Notes under the pieces: model-generated
What the model was told of the DNA's origin: nothing
The model's database searches: none
What the model saw: only the letters and a program-made list of their open reading frames with translations
Source: DASXTC01 sp036505635
GTDB taxonomy: Bacteria; Acidobacteriota; Polarisedimenticolia; JACPZX01; DASXTC01
Direction: 5' to 3'
Assembly: GCA_036505635.1 (NCBI GenBank)
Contig: DASXTC010000064.1
Location: 1 to 64,000 of the forward strand
Length of the DNA: 64,000 bases
Shown: piece by piece, positions 25,546-33,986 of the stretch
Position numbering within the stretch: the first letter of the stretch is position 1
Layout of the letters: the number at the start of each line of letters is the position of its first letter
Program-made: the position numbers and the translations under genes

Positions 25546-26619
25546 TCACGCGAACCCGTCGAAACGGACCCCCAGACCCGGAGCGTCGCCCAGCACGATC
25601 TCCCCGTCGATCATCTCGAATCCGCCCGAGAACGGGTCCGCGGCCAGGTCCAGGTGGCCGTCCAGGTCGATCCACTCGGCGGTGGCGGAGGCCGCCGCGA
25701 AATGTGCCGCCGCCGCGATCGACACGCGCGACTCGTCCATGCATCCGACCAGCGACGTCCATCGGGCCACGGCCAGCTCGCGATCGATGCGGCGCGCCTC
25801 GAGGATGCCCCCGCACTTCATCAGCTTGATGTTGGCGCCCCGCGCGGCCCCGGCCGCGATGAGTGGGGTCAGGTCGGCCGCCACCTTCACCGACTCGTCG
25901 GCCACGACCGGAGCGAGCGTCGCGAGGCCCACGCTTCTCAGCCCGTCGGTGTCGCCCGCCGCCACCGGCTGCTCGAACAGCTCGATCGAGAGGGAGGCAA
26001 GCCCGCGGGCCACTCCCACCGCATCGGCGGCGGTATAGCCCTGGTTGGCGTCCACGCGGATCCTGATCCCGGGGCCCACGGCCTTGCGGATCGTCCTGAG
26101 GCGCACCTGGTCCATCGCCGCATCCTCTCCGATCTTGACCTTGATCGCCTTGAAGCCGCGCGCGACGTGCCGGCGCGCCGCCTGCGCCATCGCCTCGGGG
26201 GCGTCGATCCCCACGGTGACCGAGGTGACCAGCCTGCGCCTCGCGCCTCCCAGCATCTCGACCAGCGAGACGCCGCGCCGTCTGGCGTGCAGGTCGTGCA
26301 GCGCCATGTCGAGCGCGGCCAGCGCGCTGCGCGTCTTCGGGGAAGCCGCGACCCCCCGCGCGACCGCGGCGGGCAGGTCCGTGACATCGGTCCCCTCGAT
26401 CGCCGGGATGATGGCCTCCCTCAATGCCCGCGTCGCGGTCTCGAAGTCGTCGCCGGTGAGCGGCTCGACCGGAGACGCGGCGCCATGCCCTGTGAACCCC
26501 TTCTCGTCATGGAGCGCCACGAAGACGATCCCGGCTGAGTCAAATGTGCGCCCGGCGATGCGGTAGGGGACCGTGAGCGCGATCCGCCGGGGCGTCACCA
26601 CCGCCCCTTCGATCTTCAC
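25546..26619 (-). CDS. Enolase-superfamily racemase (dipeptide epimerase/DgcA-like)
   Basis: A 357-residue muconate-lactonizing-enzyme-type protein. Catalytic features are KVK (Lys160, Lys162), metal ligands Asp190 (RVDANQGY), Glu215 (ELFEQPV) and Asp241 (ADESV), and the opposing Lys265 (NIKLMKCGG). The pair of lysines suits 1,1-proton transfer, i.e. racemisation or epimerisation. The GTG start overlaps the DUF1611 stop by 4 bp. The usual annotation is L-Ala-D/L-Glu epimerase; the tight DUF1611 neighbour also fits the DgcN-DgcA D-glutamate route, where the racemase acts on N-acetyl-glutamate. Both readings fit wall-peptide recycling. Confidence 0.88.
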   Translation of the reverse strand: MKIEGAVVTPRRIALTVPYRIAGRTFDSAGIVFVALHDEKGFTGHGAASPVEPLTGDDFETATRALREAIIPAIEGTDVTDLPAAVARGVAASPKTRSALAALDMALHDLHARRRGVSLVEMLGGARRRLVTSVTVGIDAPEAMAQAARRHVARGFKAIKVKIGEDAAMDQVRLRTIRKAVGPGIRIRVDANQGYTAADAVGVARGLASLSIELFEQPVAAGDTDGLRSVGLATLAPVVADESVKVAADLTPLIAAGAARGANIKLMKCGGILEARRIDRELAVARWTSLVGCMDESRVSIAAAAHFAAASATAEWIDLDGHLDLAADPFSGGFEMIDGEIVLGDAPGLGVRFDGFA

Positions 26620-27680
26620 GGTCTCAGCCCGAAGCGCTCGATCACGAGCGCGGCCAGCGCGGCCCCCTCGTCCGCGAGAGGGTCGAAGACGGCGCGATCC
26701 GTCTCGCGCGCGAGCGATTCGGCGGCCGCGCCGTACCGTGACGGCTCCATCCCCTCGCGCGACATCGTGATGGCGATGGTGGGGCACCCCGAGATGAGCC
26801 GGATCACCTCGATGTGCAGCGCCGGTGGCGCAACCGGGACGCCGGGGAACCCCTCGAGATGCTTGCGCCCCGGGGCGTGCTGCAGCACGACCGCCTCCGG
26901 GCTCGCGGCTCCGAGGATCTCGAAGCCGCCGGGGTAGGCCGGGTGAATCAGAGTCCCCTGACCCTCGATGACGATCGCCTGGGGCCGGGCCCCCTTCCAG
27001 GCTCTCCAGACCGCGTGCTCGATCTCGCCCGTCACGAAGTCGTTGACGATCGAGTCGAGCAGCGTGCCGTACCGCACCCCCTGCATCCAGGCCGTCTGCC
27101 CGGTGCCCACCATCTCGGCCCGCAGCCCGGCGCGCTCGAGCGCGGAGACGAGCAGCCACGCTGTGGTGCGCTTGCCGGTCGCGCAGTCGGTGCCGAGCAC
27201 CGCGATCTTCGGGCACTCCACCTCGGAGATCTTCCCTGTGTAGAAGTGCAGCTCGGAGCGCGGCGCCGGCCTTCTCACGTCCCGGATGACCGCCCCGGAA
27301 CCCGCGGCCGCCCGCATGAGCTCGGGATCTTCGCCGAGGAACTCGTGGAGCCCCGAATCCACATGGATGCCGCGAGCGAGCGCCGCCGCGATGGTGGGTC
27401 TCAGCTCCGCGGGAAGGCGCCCCCCCACGGTCGCCACGCCGATCACCAGGTGCGTCACCGGCGGCCCCGGCAGGAGAAGCCCTTCCTCGAGGCTGGAGAC
27501 GATCGGGACGCCGCGGGGGCGCCCGTCGAGGGCCTCCCCCGCGTCGCGTCCCGCGAGATGGGAGTCGATGACCCCCCGCACGCGGTACCGGCGCGTGAAT
27601 CGAACCAGACCGTGGGCGGTCTTGCCGTCCGTCGCGCCGAAGCGACCCTCACACAGGATCAGAGCGTCGCCGTCAGTCAT
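26616..27680 (-). CDS. DUF1611 family P-loop protein (DgcN-like)
   Basis: A 354-residue DUF1611 protein with an N-terminal Rossmann-like half (YRVRGVIDSHLAG, THLVIGVATVGGRLP, GIHVDSGLHEFLG) and a P-loop half with GTDCATGKRTTAW (163-175), followed by VIEGQGTLIHPAYPG and TIAITMSREG. Members are usually next to enolase-superfamily racemases, as here. In marine bacteria the homolog DgcN is reported as a D-glutamate N-acetyltransferase working with DgcA. That function is inferred from family and neighbourhood, not visible in the sequence. Confidence 0.88.
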   Translation of the reverse strand: MTDGDALILCEGRFGATDGKTAHGLVRFTRRYRVRGVIDSHLAGRDAGEALDGRPRGVPIVSSLEEGLLLPGPPVTHLVIGVATVGGRLPAELRPTIAAALARGIHVDSGLHEFLGEDPELMRAAAGSGAVIRDVRRPAPRSELHFYTGKISEVECPKIAVLGTDCATGKRTTAWLLVSALERAGLRAEMVGTGQTAWMQGVRYGTLLDSIVNDFVTGEIEHAVWRAWKGARPQAIVIEGQGTLIHPAYPGGFEILGAASPEAVVLQHAPGRKHLEGFPGVPVAPPALHIEVIRLISGCPTIAITMSREGMEPSRYGAAAESLARETDRAVFDPLADEGAALAALVIERFGLRP

Positions 27681-27698
27681 CGGCCCGCCCGTTTCAGG

Positions 27699-28085
27699 CT
27701 ACCAGTGCCACACCTGGTCGAAAGTGTCGAACAACGCCGGAAGCCCGGCCCGCCTGACGGTCTTCGGACCCTGGATCAGGTCGGTCCTCTCCAGCCCGCG
27801 CTCGGCGAGATCCTCCTCGACAAGGTAGACGTCGACCCCCTTGCCGATGAGCTTGGCGAGATCGTCGTCGAGACGCGGCGGCTGTGTCTGCTTGCGCTCC
27901 CCGAACGACAGCCCCGAGGCATCCTGGCCTCTGACGGCGTAGTTGACGGCGTTTCCCCGCAGCAGGACGCCGAGCTCCCCGCCGGAACCTTTCATCGCGT
28001 GCGAGATCCAGATGACCGTGTCGTCCTGCTCTTCGAGTGTCGCCCGGAAGGCCGACTGGACGATCTGGAGAATCTTCTTGGCCAT
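27699..28085 (-). CDS. DsrE/DsrH-like small protein without cysteine
   Basis: A 128-residue protein starting at ATG 28085 (aaggagg 5 bp upstream). The alternating fold (KKILQIVQSAF, DTVIWISHAM, GVDVYLVEEDL) and ELGVLLRGNAVNYAV resemble DsrE/F/H-like proteins, which relay sulfur as persulfide on a cysteine. This protein has no cysteine at all, so it cannot carry sulfur itself and may be a structural partner, like the non-catalytic subunits of Tus/Dsr complexes. It is first of the three DsrE-like genes counted from the DUF1611 side. Confidence 0.65.
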   Translation of the reverse strand: MAKKILQIVQSAFRATLEEQDDTVIWISHAMKGSGGELGVLLRGNAVNYAVRGQDASGLSFGERKQTQPPRLDDDLAKLIGKGVDVYLVEEDLAERGLERTDLIQGPKTVRRAGLPALFDTFDQVWHW

Positions 28086-28095
28086 GAGCGCCTCC

Positions 28096-28509
28096 TTACC
28101 GGGTCGGGATGACGAGCGTGTTGTCGGATGTCTCAGCAAACTTCACGAGATCGGCCGGGCTCCCGCGCCGCGGGCCGGGGATCCACTCGCCGGCTCCGCG
28201 CTCATCCACGCAGAGCCCGCACTGGATCCAATCGATCTTCGAGCCCTGCTTCTCGGCTTGATCGAAGAGGGCCGTCACCCACTCCTTGGTGGTCGGGTGG
28301 TCCTCCTGGACCACGTCCCGGCCGTGCACCATGTTGGCGTGCGGGGTCTGTTTGGCGAACGCCACGTTGACAGCCCCCTCGTACGCGAAGACGTTGACCT
28401 CGAAGCCGCGCCGCACGGCGATGTCCACGAGCCGCAGCGCCGTCGTGGTGCGGGCGTTCTCGAAGGGGGGATCCATCAGCACGAAGGTCAGACTCTTCCT
28501 GTCCGGCAT
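28096..28509 (-). CDS. DsrE family protein with CxxC
   Basis: A 137-residue DsrE/DsrF-like protein. It has the N-terminal strand and loop SLTFVLMDPPFENARTTTALR, FEVNVFAYEGAVN and the segment IDWIQCGLCVDERG, with Cys97 and Cys100 as candidate persulfide carriers in the position where DsrE-like proteins have theirs. Spacing to the neighbours is 10 and 12 bp, so the three DsrE-like genes form one transcript. No DsrC or TusE partner is visible. Confidence 0.8.
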   Translation of the reverse strand: MPDRKSLTFVLMDPPFENARTTTALRLVDIAVRRGFEVNVFAYEGAVNVAFAKQTPHANMVHGRDVVQEDHPTTKEWVTALFDQAEKQGSKIDWIQCGLCVDERGAGEWIPGPRRGSPADLVKFAETSDNTLVIPTR

Positions 28510-28521
28510 GGGTCACCCTCC

Positions 28522-28848
28522 CTAGTGCCAGAGGGCCTTGCGGCCCTCGGCGAGTTGTTCGACCACCACGTCGAGCGGCGCCGGCTTGACTCCGCTGGCC
28601 AGCCTGCTCTTCTCGATGCCGCGCTCGCGAAGCGAGAACTCGTCGGCAAGGACCTCCACTCCGGCGGCCGCCAGGTCCGAGAGCCGCGCCGAGGCCGGGC
28701 AGCGCCGCGCCGACAGCACTCCGTTCTGCACGAGGAACAGGGTCACATTGCTGCCCGCTTTCGCCAGTCCGGCCGCCAGATCGTAGTAGTAGCCCACGTC
28801 GTTGGCCTCGAACGTGTCCAGCGATTCGATGAGAAGGTAGTTGGACAT
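28522..28848 (-). CDS. DsrE family small protein
   Basis: A 108-residue DsrE-like protein with the pattern NYLLIESLDTFEANDVGYYY, AGSNVTLFLVQNGVLSARR and a single Cys50 (ARRCPASARL) where DsrE2-type proteins have a sulfur-carrying cysteine, then GVEVLADEFSLRERGI. ATG 28848 is chosen because aggaggt lies 4-5 bp upstream; an in-frame start 24 bp earlier lacks a ribosome binding site. It is the promoter-proximal member of the trio. A sulfur-relay role is inferred from family only. Confidence 0.8.
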   Translation of the reverse strand: MSNYLLIESLDTFEANDVGYYYDLAAGLAKAGSNVTLFLVQNGVLSARRCPASARLSDLAAAGVEVLADEFSLRERGIEKSRLASGVKPAPLDVVVEQLAEGRKALWH

Positions 28849-28984
28849 GAACACCTCCTGGTGTGTTGACAACGGCGCCAGGCTCCCGCCGGTCCTCGGG
28901 CGAGGTCCGGCGGCGCCCTCAAGCGCGACTCCGCAGACTGAATGTGAAAGCCTAGCCCGCCGCGGGCCGGCGGGTCAATGGGGT

Positions 28985-29659
28985 TCAGTACGATTCGTAG
29001 GGAGTCATCTCGCGCGCCGGGTCCATCCATCGTCTCACCGGCGCGGCGGCGAGCACCGACTCGATGTAGCCCGAGGCCTTAAGCGACCGTCGCGGGGGCG
29101 CCTCGAAGGCCGAAAGACGCCAGACGACGGGGGCGAACATCACGTCGGCCGCGCCGAACGGGCCGAAGAGGAAGGGGCCCGGAGCTGTCTTCTTCGCCAG
29201 AGCCTCCTCCCACAGCCCCGCGATCTCGGCCGCCTCGGCGAGCGCCTCGTCGGTAGCCCGGGGCCGCTTCGGCAGGAAGCAGAGATTGAACGACATGGAC
29301 TCGCGCAGCTTCATGAAGCCCGAGTGCATCGCGGCGGCCAGCCATCTCGCGTGGGCCCTCTGCGCCGGGTCGGAGGGCCACAGGGCCGGGTGGCCCGGCG
29401 ACGGAAAGGTCTCCTCCAGGTACTCGATGATGGCGAGCGAGTCGGGGATCACGCGCGTGGCCGATCCGATCGCGTGGTGCAGCACCGGGACCTTGCCGGT
29501 GGAGGAGACCGCGCGCCGCTTCGATCGGTCCTTGTCCTCCCGCAGGGAGATCGTGCGCTCCTCGAACTCCAGTCCTTTGGCCGCCAGCGCCAGGAAGCCG
29601 CGCATCGACCACGACGAGATGTTCTTCTCACCGATGTAGAGAATCAGTTTGTCGGCCAT
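28985..29659 (-). CDS. Glutathione S-transferase family protein
   Basis: A 224-residue protein with GST architecture: a thioredoxin-like N-terminal domain starting LILYIGEKNISSWSMRGFLAL (the catalytic Ser/Tyr region of the zeta/Ure2-like bacterial GSTs is SSWS), the cis-Pro and glutathione segment GKVPVLHH, IPDSLAIIEYLEE, and an all-helical C-terminal domain from about residue 95. ATG at 29659 is followed by the MOSC gene 68 bp upstream on the same strand. Substrate unknown. Confidence 0.9.
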   Translation of the reverse strand: MADKLILYIGEKNISSWSMRGFLALAAKGLEFEERTISLREDKDRSKRRAVSSTGKVPVLHHAIGSATRVIPDSLAIIEYLEETFPSPGHPALWPSDPAQRAHARWLAAAMHSGFMKLRESMSFNLCFLPKRPRATDEALAEAAEIAGLWEEALAKKTAPGPFLFGPFGAADVMFAPVVWRLSAFEAPPRRSLKASGYIESVLAAAPVRRWMDPAREMTPYESY

Positions 29660-29727
29660 CGTCCCCTCCACGGGCGGCCTCGCGCCGCCGGCGTTCGTTG
29701 CCCGACTTGTCGGGCCCTTCCACCGCC

Positions 29728-30393
29728 TCACCCGCCCGCGCGCAGGTGCTCCTTCCAGAGCTCGGCCAGCGGAGCGCAGTCCGCCAGCTTCCGCGCCGCC
29801 GGCCTGTCCTTCGCGGGTTCGTGGTAGACGCGGTAGGCCCGCGTCACCGTCCACTCGGGACAGGGACGCTCCTCCAGGACGACGAAGCTGCCTCGCTCGA
29901 CGAATCCTTCCTGCAGCACGCGCATGTACCAGCCACCCCGCGCCGTCTCGTGTACGCGCTCGATGACCCCCGGGTTTCGCAGCCGGCGGGCGAGCTTCCA
30001 GCAAGGGCGCCGCGGCAGCGCCACCTGGACCCGCGCCTGACCGATGGCGTAGATGTCGCCGATGCAGACGCTCGTCTCGTCGAGGCGGGAGATCGTGAAG
30101 TTCTCGCCGAACGCGCCGTACTTGAGGAAGGGCTGGCCCAGCTCCGTGCGCCAGGCCGGGTAGTGCTCGGACGAGTAGCCGAGCAGCGCCTGGTCGAGGC
30201 CGCCGTGATCCTCCAGATCGGCCACGGCGTCCCCTTCGAGCCCCTGTTGCGAGAGACGGACCGGCCCTTCCACGGGCTCCTTGAAGATTGCCGTGGTCCA
30301 GGGCTGCTCGTCGGGGTCCTGCGCGCCCGCGGTTCCGAGCGTCCTGGACAGGCCGACCTGAAGCGAGAGGAGCAGGGGAGCTTTGATGGTCAA
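29728..30393 (-). CDS. MOSC domain protein (YiiM-like)
   Basis: A 221-residue MOSC-fold protein. It has VEGPVRLSQQGLEGDAVADLEDHGGLDQALLGYSSEHY, KYGAFGENFTI and the conserved cysteine Cys131 in LPRRPCWKLARRL. MOSC proteins bind sulfur- or molybdopterin-type ligands; YiiM relatives reduce N-hydroxylated substrates in a Mo-dependent way. The start is TTG at 30393, supported by ggaggg 6 bp before; no better in-frame ATG exists near it. A palindromic element begins 54 bp upstream. Confidence 0.87.
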   Translation of the reverse strand: MTIKAPLLLSLQVGLSRTLGTAGAQDPDEQPWTTAIFKEPVEGPVRLSQQGLEGDAVADLEDHGGLDQALLGYSSEHYPAWRTELGQPFLKYGAFGENFTISRLDETSVCIGDIYAIGQARVQVALPRRPCWKLARRLRNPGVIERVHETARGGWYMRVLQEGFVERGSFVVLEERPCPEWTVTRAYRVYHEPAKDRPAARKLADCAPLAELWKEHLRAGG

Positions 30394-30446
30394 CGCGATC
30401 CCTCCGGTGTCCCCCTCAGTATGGTCTATCGCGCTCCGGTCTCGCT

Positions 30447-30719
30447 AGGAGTGCGTCCGAGTAATGGCTCGGGTCGCGTTGCGAGCGCCGCGGGGTCGGA
30501 TCCGAGGAAGCGCGACGAAGTCGATGCGAGACATCGTCGAGGAGCGCTGACGATGGAGACGGCCCCGCGCCGCCGCAACCCTTCGGGCGCACGGGGGTTG
30601 CGGCCTCATTTATCATCGCTCGTCGTCGACGACCACTCGGGTCGACTTCCTCCTCGCTCCTTGGCTGCGCCTCGCAAGCCCCGTGCGCGCGGCTCAAGCC
30701 ATTACTCGGACACACTCCT
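30447..30719. repeat. 273-bp palindromic, MITE-like element
   Basis: The two ends are near-perfect inverted copies: AGGAGTGCGTCCGAGTAATG at 30447-30466 matches the complement of 30719-30700 with one mismatch, and similarity continues for 25 or more bases. Further inverted arms match inward (GAAGTCGA near 30517 against the complement near 30650), and the centre is a hairpin with arms gcaaccc and gggttgc near 30580-30603. The whole could fold into one long hairpin. There is no transposase frame inside. The right end covers the last codons and the TAA of the gene at 30702-32324. Confidence 0.75.
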
Positions 30720-32324
30720 GGACCGCCTTCGGAAGATCAGCGCCGCGTAGAAGCGTGGATTACCCGTGACGCAGGGTATCTCCTGGACCTGCTCGTAGGT
30801 GGAACTGAACCAGTCGCTGTTCAGGAGGCTCGACCGGATGTAGGCGGGCAGGCTCATGATGAAATCAGGATGAGTCGCCCGGACGAAGTCCACCGACATG
30901 ACTATCAGCTCGTTGCTCCTCTGCGAGCGCGGCACGGGCAGGAATGGCAGCGCGGCCGGGGTGACCAGCCCGCATGAGTCGAGGATCCGCCGGTCGAGCT
31001 TGTAGCCGAACAGGCCGATCTCCGTCGCGGCCACCGTATCGCCGGGCTTGCTGTTACGCTCGAGCCACTCCGCCGCGCGCCCGTAGGCCTCCATCTGGAG
31101 CGATCGACTGTAGTTGCCCCCGCCATAGCGCAGCAGGCTCCAGTTGCCGTTCCCCAGGCTGTAGAGGAACGTGATCATGGCCGTCGAGAGGATGAGGACC
31201 AGCGCGAGACGCCCCGGAAACCTCCGCCAGGCGCCCGGCCCGTCGGGCCCGAGCCCCGCCGCCACGACGGTCGCGATCATCGGACATTGGAGGAGTGGCA
31301 GGTACCACGGGAACAGGAGCGGATTGGTGACGGCGTAAAACCCGACCAGCAGCAGGAGGTAGAGAGGCAGCGCCAGCATGCGGAGCGAGCGTCCCGGCGT
31401 AAGAGGTCTCCACCATCGCCACATCGTCCAGAAGAAAAGCGCCGCCCCGGCGCAGTCGAAGAACCACCTCGGCGCCGGCTGCGTGCGCGTCCGGTCCGCT
31501 CGAACGCTGTTCGCGACCGTCAGGGCCACCCCGTGGGGCCCGTCGAGGGACCAATGCCCCGCCCGGGCGGCCATCTCCTCCAGCGCCGTGCCGGCGGGCA
31601 GTGGATACATGGGTCTCGCCTTCGCGAGGATCGAGTGCGGCACGGGCGTTCCGTAGTAGCCTGTCGCGAGGGCGGCCCAGAGCGCGAGCGGGAGAAGACC
31701 CAGCAGAGGCAGGAGCGGGAACTTCCGCTCGCGGGGCGCCCCGGGCCCCCGGCGCTCTATGTAGATGGCCGCGAGGATGGTCACCACGAGCAGCAACCCC
31801 TCGGGGCGGGTCAGCGAGGCGAGGCTCGCCGCGAGAACCGCCGCGGTGTCGTGGCGCGCGGCCAGCGCGAGCAGGGCCGCCGCCATCAGCGCGATGTACA
31901 TCGACGCCTCCATCCCCCCGATCGAGGCCCGAAGCACCCCATCGCTGATGAGGATCGCCCCGCCGGCCAGCGCCGCGGCGAGGGGGCCGAATCCGAGCCG
32001 CAGCAGGAGCCGGCAGATCAGGAATCCGGCCGCGACCAGGAAGACGACGTTGCACCGGGACGCGAGGACGGGAAGGCCCACGCCGGGCAGCGTCCCCTGC
32101 AGAAGCGCCAGCCACGCGGCATAAAGGGGGGAGGAGACCCCGAACACGTGCTCGCCGGCGTTATAGACCGCGCCCCGTCCCCGCAGGAGATTCTCCACGT
32201 ACCGGAAGATGATGTAGGCGTCATCGAAAGGAAGGACCGCGGCGACCAGGTGGACGGCGAGTGCGCAGAGGCTCGCCGAAGCCAGGATCGTCCACGACGC
32301 CATCCTCGTGATGTCCGGCCTCAC
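30702..32324 (-). CDS. GT-C-like polytopic membrane glycosyltransferase (copy 1)
   Basis: A 540-residue integral membrane protein with about ten to twelve hydrophobic helices. Near the first loop is LPFDDAYIIFRYVENL (Asp34, Asp35) and GAVYNAGEHVFGVSSPLY, the acidic-loop signature of GT-C lipid-linked-sugar transferases related to the DDAY family. The C-terminal soluble part (AAEWLERNSKPGDTVAATEIGLFGYKLDRRILDSCGL) is typical of this group. Start GTG 32324 follows ggagg by 7 bp. The final residues SRSVSE and the stop lie in the palindromic element; the paralog ends differently just there. Donor and acceptor unknown. Confidence 0.82.
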   Translation of the reverse strand: MRPDITRMASWTILASASLCALAVHLVAAVLPFDDAYIIFRYVENLLRGRGAVYNAGEHVFGVSSPLYAAWLALLQGTLPGVGLPVLASRCNVVFLVAAGFLICRLLLRLGFGPLAAALAGGAILISDGVLRASIGGMEASMYIALMAAALLALAARHDTAAVLAASLASLTRPEGLLLVVTILAAIYIERRGPGAPRERKFPLLPLLGLLPLALWAALATGYYGTPVPHSILAKARPMYPLPAGTALEEMAARAGHWSLDGPHGVALTVANSVRADRTRTQPAPRWFFDCAGAALFFWTMWRWWRPLTPGRSLRMLALPLYLLLLVGFYAVTNPLLFPWYLPLLQCPMIATVVAAGLGPDGPGAWRRFPGRLALVLILSTAMITFLYSLGNGNWSLLRYGGGNYSRSLQMEAYGRAAEWLERNSKPGDTVAATEIGLFGYKLDRRILDSCGLVTPAALPFLPVPRSQRSNELIVMSVDFVRATHPDFIMSLPAYIRSSLLNSDWFSSTYEQVQEIPCVTGNPRFYAALIFRRRSRSVSE

Positions 32325-32366
32325 CTCAGATCCTCCGGGGAGGCGGCGAGTATGCTCGATCGCCCC

Positions 32367-33974
32367 TCATTGCCGCCAGCCGCGCCTCCGGAAGACCAGC
32401 ACCGACGAGTAGCGCGCGTCGCCGGACAGGCAGGGCTCGTCGTGGACCTTCTCGTAGGAGGACGCGAACCATGGGCTGACCAGCAGACTTCTGCTGGCGT
32501 GGACGGGAAGGGTGACGACGAAGTCGGGCGTGGTTCCGCGGACGAACTCCACCGAGATCACCCCGGGCTGATCGCCGCGCTGCTCGTACGGGATGGGAAA
32601 GTACGCGAGCGCCTCCGGCGTGACGAGCCCGCAGGCGTCGAGCATGCGGCGGTCCAGCAGGTAGCCGAGGACGCCGATCTCCGGAGCGGCCACCGAGTCG
32701 GACGCGTCGCTGTGTGTCTCGATCCACCCGGCCGTGCGCCGGTAGGCGGCCATGCGCTCCGCGGCGTCCGCGTTGGTGGCCCCGTGCGTCATCAGGCTCC
32801 ACTTCGATGGACGCAGGTGGAAGACAAGCGAGACGAGCACCGTCGTCAGCACCAGGGACAGCAGGAAAGCCTTCCCGGCCCTCCGCAAGGGCCCGCCCTC
32901 CTCCGGACCCAGACACGCCGCGGCCACCGCGACCACCGCGACCACCGCGGGGGCATAGACGAGCGGGATGTACCAGGGCATCAGCAGCGGGTTCGAGAGA
33001 GCGTAGAACGCCAGCACGAGAAGGAGGCAGGCCGGCAGAGCCAGCGCGCGCGGACGGCGCCCGTCCCCCGAGATGCGCCACCATCGCGCGAAGGTCCAGG
33101 CGAGCAACGCGATCCCGAGGATGACCCAGGGCCATCGCGGCACGGACTCCTCGGGAAAGACGCCAGCCGCGCCCAGTCCGGTGAGCTTCTTCGCGGCGGC
33201 CGCGCCACCGTCTACGACGATGCCCCCGAGCCTCGCCGTCAGGTCCACGATCGCCGTCCCCGGCGGCAGGGGGTAGAGCCCCGACGCCTTGGCGATCACC
33301 GAATGCGGGATCGGCGTCCCGTAGTAGGCGGTCGCCCCGGCCGTCCAGAGGACGAGCGGGAGGGCTCCGAGCAGCGGCCGCATCCTCGGACCTCCCGTGG
33401 CCGGGTCGAGGTACCGCGCCGCGACGACGACCGCCAGAACGACCATGCCTTCCGGCCGAGCCAGCGCCGAGAGGCTCCCCAGGAGGATCGCCGTCGCGTC
33501 ACGGCCGCAGGCCAGCGCCCACAGGGTCCCGAACAGCAGCGCGAGGAAGAGGGATGATTCCATCCCCGCGATCGAAGGCCGGAGGACTTCGTCGCTCAGT
33601 ATCGCGGCCGAGCCGGCCAGCGCGGAGGCGGCGGGGCCGAACCCGAGGCGCCGGAGCAGGAGGTGGACCAGGACGCCCGCCGCGGCGAGCACGAGCCCAT
33701 TGCTCCGCACCGCGAGGGTGGGGAGATCGACGCCGGGCAGCGCGCTCCTGAGCAGCGCGAGCCACACCGGATAGAGGGGGCAGGAGACTCCCAGGACCCT
33801 CTCTCCCGTGTTGTAGACGGCCCCCCGTCCCTCGAGGAAGTTGTCGACGTACCGGAAGATGATGTAGGCGTCGTCGTAGGGGGAGACCGCCGCGAGCAGG
33901 TGCACCAGCATGACGCAGAGGATCGACGGGCCCAGGATGAACGCCGCGACCCGTGCCGCGGGGAGGGCTCTCAC
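32367..33974 (-). CDS. GT-C-like polytopic membrane glycosyltransferase (copy 2)
   Basis: A 535-residue paralog of the following gene, with the same opening (SPYDDAYIIFRYVDNFLEGRGAVYN, Asp34 and Asp35), the same helix pattern, NPLLMPWYIPLVYAP in a late helix and a matching C-terminal domain (TAGWIETHSDASDSVAAPEIGVLGYLLDRRMLDACGLVTPEAL). It ends VFRRRGWRQ. The two genes are 42 bp apart, a tandem duplication with considerable divergence. GTG start at 33974, 12 bp after the HAD gene. Likely modifies a cell-surface glycan or lipid. Confidence 0.82.
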   Translation of the reverse strand: MRALPAARVAAFILGPSILCVMLVHLLAAVSPYDDAYIIFRYVDNFLEGRGAVYNTGERVLGVSCPLYPVWLALLRSALPGVDLPTLAVRSNGLVLAAAGVLVHLLLRRLGFGPAASALAGSAAILSDEVLRPSIAGMESSLFLALLFGTLWALACGRDATAILLGSLSALARPEGMVVLAVVVAARYLDPATGGPRMRPLLGALPLVLWTAGATAYYGTPIPHSVIAKASGLYPLPPGTAIVDLTARLGGIVVDGGAAAAKKLTGLGAAGVFPEESVPRWPWVILGIALLAWTFARWWRISGDGRRPRALALPACLLLVLAFYALSNPLLMPWYIPLVYAPAVVAVVAVAAACLGPEEGGPLRRAGKAFLLSLVLTTVLVSLVFHLRPSKWSLMTHGATNADAAERMAAYRRTAGWIETHSDASDSVAAPEIGVLGYLLDRRMLDACGLVTPEALAYFPIPYEQRGDQPGVISVEFVRGTTPDFVVTLPVHASRSLLVSPWFASSYEKVHDEPCLSGDARYSSVLVFRRRGWRQ

Positions 33975-33986
33975 TCCGGCGCACCC

